DNA of 7,520 nt, taken from positions 1-7,520 of the forward strand of contig JACQTN010000320.1 in NCBI GenBank assembly GCA_016210785.1, read 5' to 3'. The notes under the pieces were generated by a model. That model was not told the DNA's origin and made no database searches. It saw nothing but the letters and a program-made list of their open reading frames with translations. A program made the translations under genes and the position numbers. This DNA is from Armatimonadota bacterium (lineage in GTDB: Bacteria > Sysuimicrobiota > Sysuimicrobiia > Sysuimicrobiales > JACQTN01). Below are positions 5,063 to 7,520 of the stretch, piece by piece (positions within the stretch are counted from its first letter, which is position 1; the number at the start of each line of letters is the position of its first letter).

Positions 5063-6479
5063 GGGGACGAGGCGGCGGGCAACCACGGCATCATCATCAC
5101 ACCGGACCATCGAGGCCGGCCGCGCGGCGCTGGCCGCGCTGAGCGTGCTGCGGCCGGTGGTGACGGGCAGCGCCGGGCGGTCCATGGGGCGCCTGCTGGA
5201 CCTGTTGTGCCGGCGGCCGCGCGCGGATGCGCGCGCGGTGGCCGCGGCCTTCGGCGCCCTGCACGCGCGGCTGCTGGAGGCGGCGGAACTGGCGGAGGGC
5301 GAGATCGCTGGCGACGCCTGGCAGAATCATCTGCTGGAGCGCCTGCTCGAGACCCCAACCACCTTCAGCCGCAAGGCCGAGCGGCACGGGTGGGCGGCGA
5401 TGGGGGCCGCGCTGCAGGAGCAGGTGCGGCGCGATCTGCGGGCGCTGCAGGCTCTGTGCGGCCTGTCCGGGGAGATGTTGCTGCGGGTCGTGCGCGCCGC
5501 GGTGGGGAAGGCGGTGTCCGCGAACGCCTGGGTCCCCTGGACCGCGGTGCGGCCGTCGCGCGAGGATTCCGCCCGCGGCGCGCACGCGGCGATGAAGCGC
5601 GCGCTGCTGGGGGCTTCCGACTGGGCCGCGCTGGCGGAGGATCTGGCCGGCTACTTCGCGCGGCAGGGGACTGGCCTCTTTGCCCGCTTCCGCGCCTTCC
5701 GGTGGGACGCGGAGGGAGAACGCCTGGAGGGGATCGCCTACCCGGACCCGGTGCGCCTGCGCGACCTGGTCGGCTACGATCAGGAGCGGGCGCCGGTGCT
5801 GGCCAACACGGAGGCGTTCCTGACCGGTCTGCCCGCGCACAACGTCCTGTTCTACGGCCCCGCGGGCACGGGCAAATCCTCCACCGTGAAGGCGCTGCTG
5901 CACGAGTACGGCGACCGCGGGCTGCGGCTGGTAGAGGTCTTCAAGGAAGACATGCGCGACCTGCCCCACATCCTGGTTCTGGTGCGCGGGCGGCGCGAGC
6001 GCTTCATCCTGTTCATCGACGACCTTTCGTTTGAGGAGCACGAGGTCCACTACAAGACGCTGAAGATGCTGCTGGAAGGAAGCCTGGAGGCGCGGCCGGA
6101 CAACGTGCTCGTCTACGCCACCAGCAACCGGCGCCACCTGGTCAAAGAGCGCTTCGCGGATCGGGCCACGCCGCCCGACGACGAGATCCACGCGCAGGAC
6201 ACCATGGAAGAGAAACTGTCGCTGGCGGAGCGCTTCGGCCTCCGCGTCGGCTTCTACACGCCCGACCAGGCCCGCTACCTGAGCATTGTGCGGGCGCTGG
6301 CCGCGCAGGCGGGGCTTGGGCTCTCCGACGATGCGCTGGTGCAGCGGGCGCTGCTGTGGGAACGCTGGCAGGGCGGACGTTCAGGGCGCACAGCGCGCCA
6401 GTTAATCGATCAGCTTCGCGCAGAGATGATGGCCAGGACCCGGCCCCGGGCGCGGGGGGACGGGCGCGAAGGTGCGTAG
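5061..6479 (+). CDS. AAA+ ATPase of the DUF815/COG2607 family
   Basis: This 472-residue protein has an ATPase domain over about residues 225-450. Walker A is YGPAGTGKSS (265-274, K272), Walker B is FILFIDD (315-321), and ATSNRRHL (353-360) holds the sensor-1 Asn. The stretch LRLVEVFKEDMRDLPHIL and the block from DDLSFEEHEVHY to LEARPDNVLVYATSN are what I know from DUF815 ATPases. The biochemical role of that family is not established to my knowledge. Residues 1-220 form an Ala/Leu/Arg-rich, probably helical region that I do not recognise and that may be where partners bind. No membrane segment is seen. The start is GTG 5061 with AAAGGAG 8 bases ahead; a hairpin covers this site. It is divergent from the SDR gene and converges on the EKTR gene with 9 bases between stops. 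Confidence 0.92.
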   Translation: MGTRRRATTASSSHRTIEAGRAALAALSVLRPVVTGSAGRSMGRLLDLLCRRPRADARAVAAAFGALHARLLEAAELAEGEIAGDAWQNHLLERLLETPTTFSRKAERHGWAAMGAALQEQVRRDLRALQALCGLSGEMLLRVVRAAVGKAVSANAWVPWTAVRPSREDSARGAHAAMKRALLGASDWAALAEDLAGYFARQGTGLFARFRAFRWDAEGERLEGIAYPDPVRLRDLVGYDQERAPVLANTEAFLTGLPAHNVLFYGPAGTGKSSTVKALLHEYGDRGLRLVEVFKEDMRDLPHILVLVRGRRERFILFIDDLSFEEHEVHYKTLKMLLEGSLEARPDNVLVYATSNRRHLVKERFADRATPPDDEIHAQDTMEEKLSLAERFGLRVGFYTPDQARYLSIVRALAAQAGLGLSDDALVQRALLWERWQGGRSGRTARQLIDQLRAEMMARTRPRARGDGREGA

Positions 6480-6494
6480 GCCGGCCGGCTACGC
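6474..6494. terminator. Palindrome holding both convergent stop codons
   Basis: GCGTAG (6474-6479) pairs with CTACGC (6489-6494) across 9 bases of G and C. Each arm is the last Ala codon and the TAG stop of one gene: the ATPase on the plus strand and the EKTR protein on the minus strand. There is no proper U-run, so termination here would be weak or depend on Rho. The symmetry may come simply from both proteins ending Ala-stop. Confidence 0.3.
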
Positions 6495-6656
6495 CGTCTT
6501 CTTGAGATCCTCCTGATCCGGCGCGTCGCCGCGCGCGGGCTGTTCCTGAGGCCTGTCGCGGACCGTCCGGCTCTCGTCGGCCCACGACCCCAGCCACAGC
6601 CGCATGGGATCCCACCGGCGTGTCTTCTCCCGTGTCTTCTCCCGCGTCTTCTCCAT
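6489..6656 (-). CDS. Small EKTR-repeat protein of unknown function (55 aa)
   Basis: I do not recognise this protein. The frame runs from ATG 6656-6654 to TAG 6491-6489. It begins MEKTREKTREKTRRWDP: three tandem EKTR units encoded by a 12-bp repeat, charged and probably helical. Next comes MRLWLGSWADE, a short Trp-rich segment (residues 18-28), then a hydrophilic tail rich in D, E, R, Q and P that ends DLKKTA. No signal peptide or membrane helix is seen. Support comes from AGGAG a few bases ahead of the ATG, a strong promoter candidate at 6763-6790, and the 9-base gap to the convergent ATPase stop. Many codons end in G or C. Against it are its shortness and the repeat, which could be a chance frame over a microsatellite-like tract. 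A small membrane-peripheral or nucleic-acid-binding protein is possible, but nothing proves it. Confidence 0.6.
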   Translation of the reverse strand: MEKTREKTREKTRRWDPMRLWLGSWADESRTVRDRPQEQPARGDAPDQEDLKKTA

Positions 6657-6657
6657 C
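6622..6657 (-). repeat. 12-bp tandem repeat, three units
   Basis: Units start at 6622, 6634 and 6646; each opens with GTCTTCTCC and they differ only in the last three bases. A fourth, degenerate unit may begin at 6658. Read on the minus strand it encodes the three EKTR units. The 12-base period keeps the frame, so changes in copy number would lengthen or shorten the protein without breaking it. Confidence 0.85.
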
Positions 6658-6698
6658 GTCTCCTCTCCGTGCGGATTTTGTACGCCTCAAACACAGAC

Positions 6699-6719
6699 GC
6701 CCCCGCGTGTGGCGGGGGC
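6699..6719 (-). promoter_or_regulatory. Strong 8-bp GC hairpin in the leader of the EKTR gene
   Basis: GCCCCCGC (6699-6706) pairs perfectly with GCGGGGGC (6712-6719) across a 5-base loop. On the minus strand it lies between the candidate promoter and the start codon, about 43 bases before the ATG, and is followed by GTCTGTGTTTG, a poor U-tract. It could be a leaky leader terminator or mRNA-stabilising stem. As a terminator for the ATPase it would be 220 bases downstream of the stop and lacks a plus-strand U-tract. Confidence 0.45.
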
Positions 6720-6762
6720 ATCGCGGCCCCTCGACAGCATCCCTATTCATGTTCCTGCTTTC

Positions 6763-6790
6763 ATCCTAACACCGGACGTGCGTTTGTCAA
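6763..6790 (-). promoter_or_regulatory. Sigma-70-type promoter for the EKTR gene
   Basis: On the minus strand TTGACA (6790-6785) is a perfect -35 element. After 16 bases comes TAGGAT (6768-6763), 4 of 6, preceded by TGT as in an extended -10 element. Transcription would start near 6756, leaving a leader of about 100 bases that contains the 6699-6719 hairpin. This is the best promoter match I find in the window. Confidence 0.65.
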
Positions 6791-6831
6791 GGACTGAGGG
6801 CGCTGATGGCGGGTAATTCTTGGACGCGCGG

Positions 6832-7520
6832 CTAGAGGCCGGCTTCCGGCCGGGCCGCGTCCAGCATGGAGGCCAGGGGTTCTGTGCTGAAGCAGCGCGC
6901 CACCCCGTCTCTGAACTCGGCCAGGATCTGCGCCGCGACCTCCTCGCCCACCTCCCCCAGGATCTCCGAGACCAGGAAGACGTCGCGGGTTTGTGGGGTG
7001 ATCAGGCCCGCGCGCGCCTGTCGCCAGACGAAGTGGCGGGTGAGGATCGTCGCGCCGTCGGCGTAGGCTACCTCGCCCGCCCTCACCGTCTCCTCCGCGT
7101 CGGCGTCCAGGGCCAGGAAGCGCTCGCCGGCCCGCGTGAGCCGGAGTTCCAGGTCGCCGTGCAACGCCGCCAGGTCGAAGCCGCCCGCGGGCACGGCGTA
7201 CCTGAGCGAGACCGCGTTGTAGAAGTCCACCAGCGGATTGATGCGGAGCGGATCGGGGTTCTTGAGCGCGCGCCGCACCAGCGCTTCAACCGACGAGGGG
7301 AACTGCTTCCCGGAGACGCCCATCGCCGCAAAGCGATCCCGCCAGGGGCGGATGCGCGGGTGCAACTGCGGGTTGGGGGAGGGGAAGCCGGCGCGGATCG
7401 CCGACCAGGCCGCGGCCAGGAACTCATCCACGCCCGGAGTGGGGGATGCGTTGTCCACGCCGCGCGCCCCGGCCCCCGCCCGCCGCAGGCCGGCGAAGCG
7501 CTCGTAGAAGGACGGTAGGA
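6832..7520 (-). CDS. B3/B4 tRNA-binding domain protein (PheRS beta-like), 5' end outside window
   Basis: The visible part is 228 residues ending at TAG 6834-6832; the start lies beyond the right edge. A GTG at 7458 is in frame but is not the start, because the frame continues upstream as FYERFAGLRRAGAGARGVDN, which fits the usual N-terminal part of this family. Recognisable blocks, in visible numbering, are GVSGKQFPSSVEALVRR (about 67-83), INPLVDFYNAVSLRY (about 93-107) with VPAGGFDL after it, and GEVAYADGATILTRHFVWRQ (about 148-167). These match the B3/B4 domain (COG3382), which in phenylalanyl-tRNA synthetase beta takes part in editing; free-standing members are thought to act on mischarged tRNA or small amino-acid ligands, though few are proven. 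No membrane segment is seen. A hairpin at the very end, GGCCGG/CCGGCC around 6838-6852, lies in coding sequence. Confidence 0.9.
   Translation of the reverse strand, partial: LPSFYERFAGLRRAGAGARGVDNASPTPGVDEFLAAAWSAIRAGFPSPNPQLHPRIRPWRDRFAAMGVSGKQFPSSVEALVRRALKNPDPLRINPLVDFYNAVSLRYAVPAGGFDLAALHGDLELRLTRAGERFLALDADAEETVRAGEVAYADGATILTRHFVWRQARAGLITPQTRDVFLVSEILGEVGEEVAAQILAEFRDGVARCFSTEPLASMLDAARPEAGL

Noticed and set aside
5097..6191. Minus-strand open frame of 364 codons opposite the ATPase
   Set aside because: It is antisense to a gene with intact Walker motifs, has no ribosome site and shows no recognisable domain.

Overview
The window is GC-rich bacterial DNA (roughly two thirds G+C by eye). 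Its codons end mostly in G or C, and most genes carry a clear Shine-Dalgarno sequence. Nothing in it fixes the phylum. Proteins of the DUF815/COG2607 ATPase and B3/B4 types are common in Bacillota and neighbouring lineages, so an uncultured GC-rich bacterium of that broad kind is a reasonable but weak guess. I see no tRNA, rRNA, transposase, integrase, phage gene or CRISPR array.

Layout. At the left edge a minus-strand gene encodes the N-terminal third or less of a peptide/nickel-type ABC substrate-binding protein (1-366). A 559-base gene-free stretch follows. It holds two perfect 38-bp direct repeats 195 bp apart, three consecutive hairpins and two candidate plus-strand promoters, the second leading to a 47-residue acidic, Trp-rich protein (926-1069). 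Next is a minus-strand M20-type hydrolase-like protein in which most metal and catalytic residues appear to be replaced (1188-2441). Divergent from it is a sulfatase-fold enzyme with Thr where the formylglycine Cys/Ser is expected (2659-4110). This converges, with a 5-base gap, on a minus-strand SDR oxidoreductase (4116-4877). A 183-base spacer with an inverted repeat and a start-site hairpin separates it from a plus-strand AAA+ ATPase of the DUF815 family (5061-6479). The ATPase converges, 9 bases apart, on an unlisted 55-residue minus-strand gene with three EKTR repeats (6489-6656). That gene has its own strong-looking promoter and a leader hairpin. The right edge is the C-terminal part of a minus-strand B3/B4 tRNA-binding-domain protein (6832-7520).

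How it may fit together. The substrate-binding protein, M20-like protein, sulfatase-fold hydrolase and SDR would make a coherent uptake-and-breakdown set for a peptide-like or ester-linked solute, but they alternate in strand and cannot form one operon, so this rests on adjacency alone. The ATPase, the EKTR protein and the B3/B4 protein look unrelated to that set. The most unusual points are the altered active sites of two adjacent hydrolases, the repeat and hairpin region before the small acidic gene, the hairpin over the ATPase ribosome-binding site, and the small EKTR gene. I did not find one clearly new multi-gene system.
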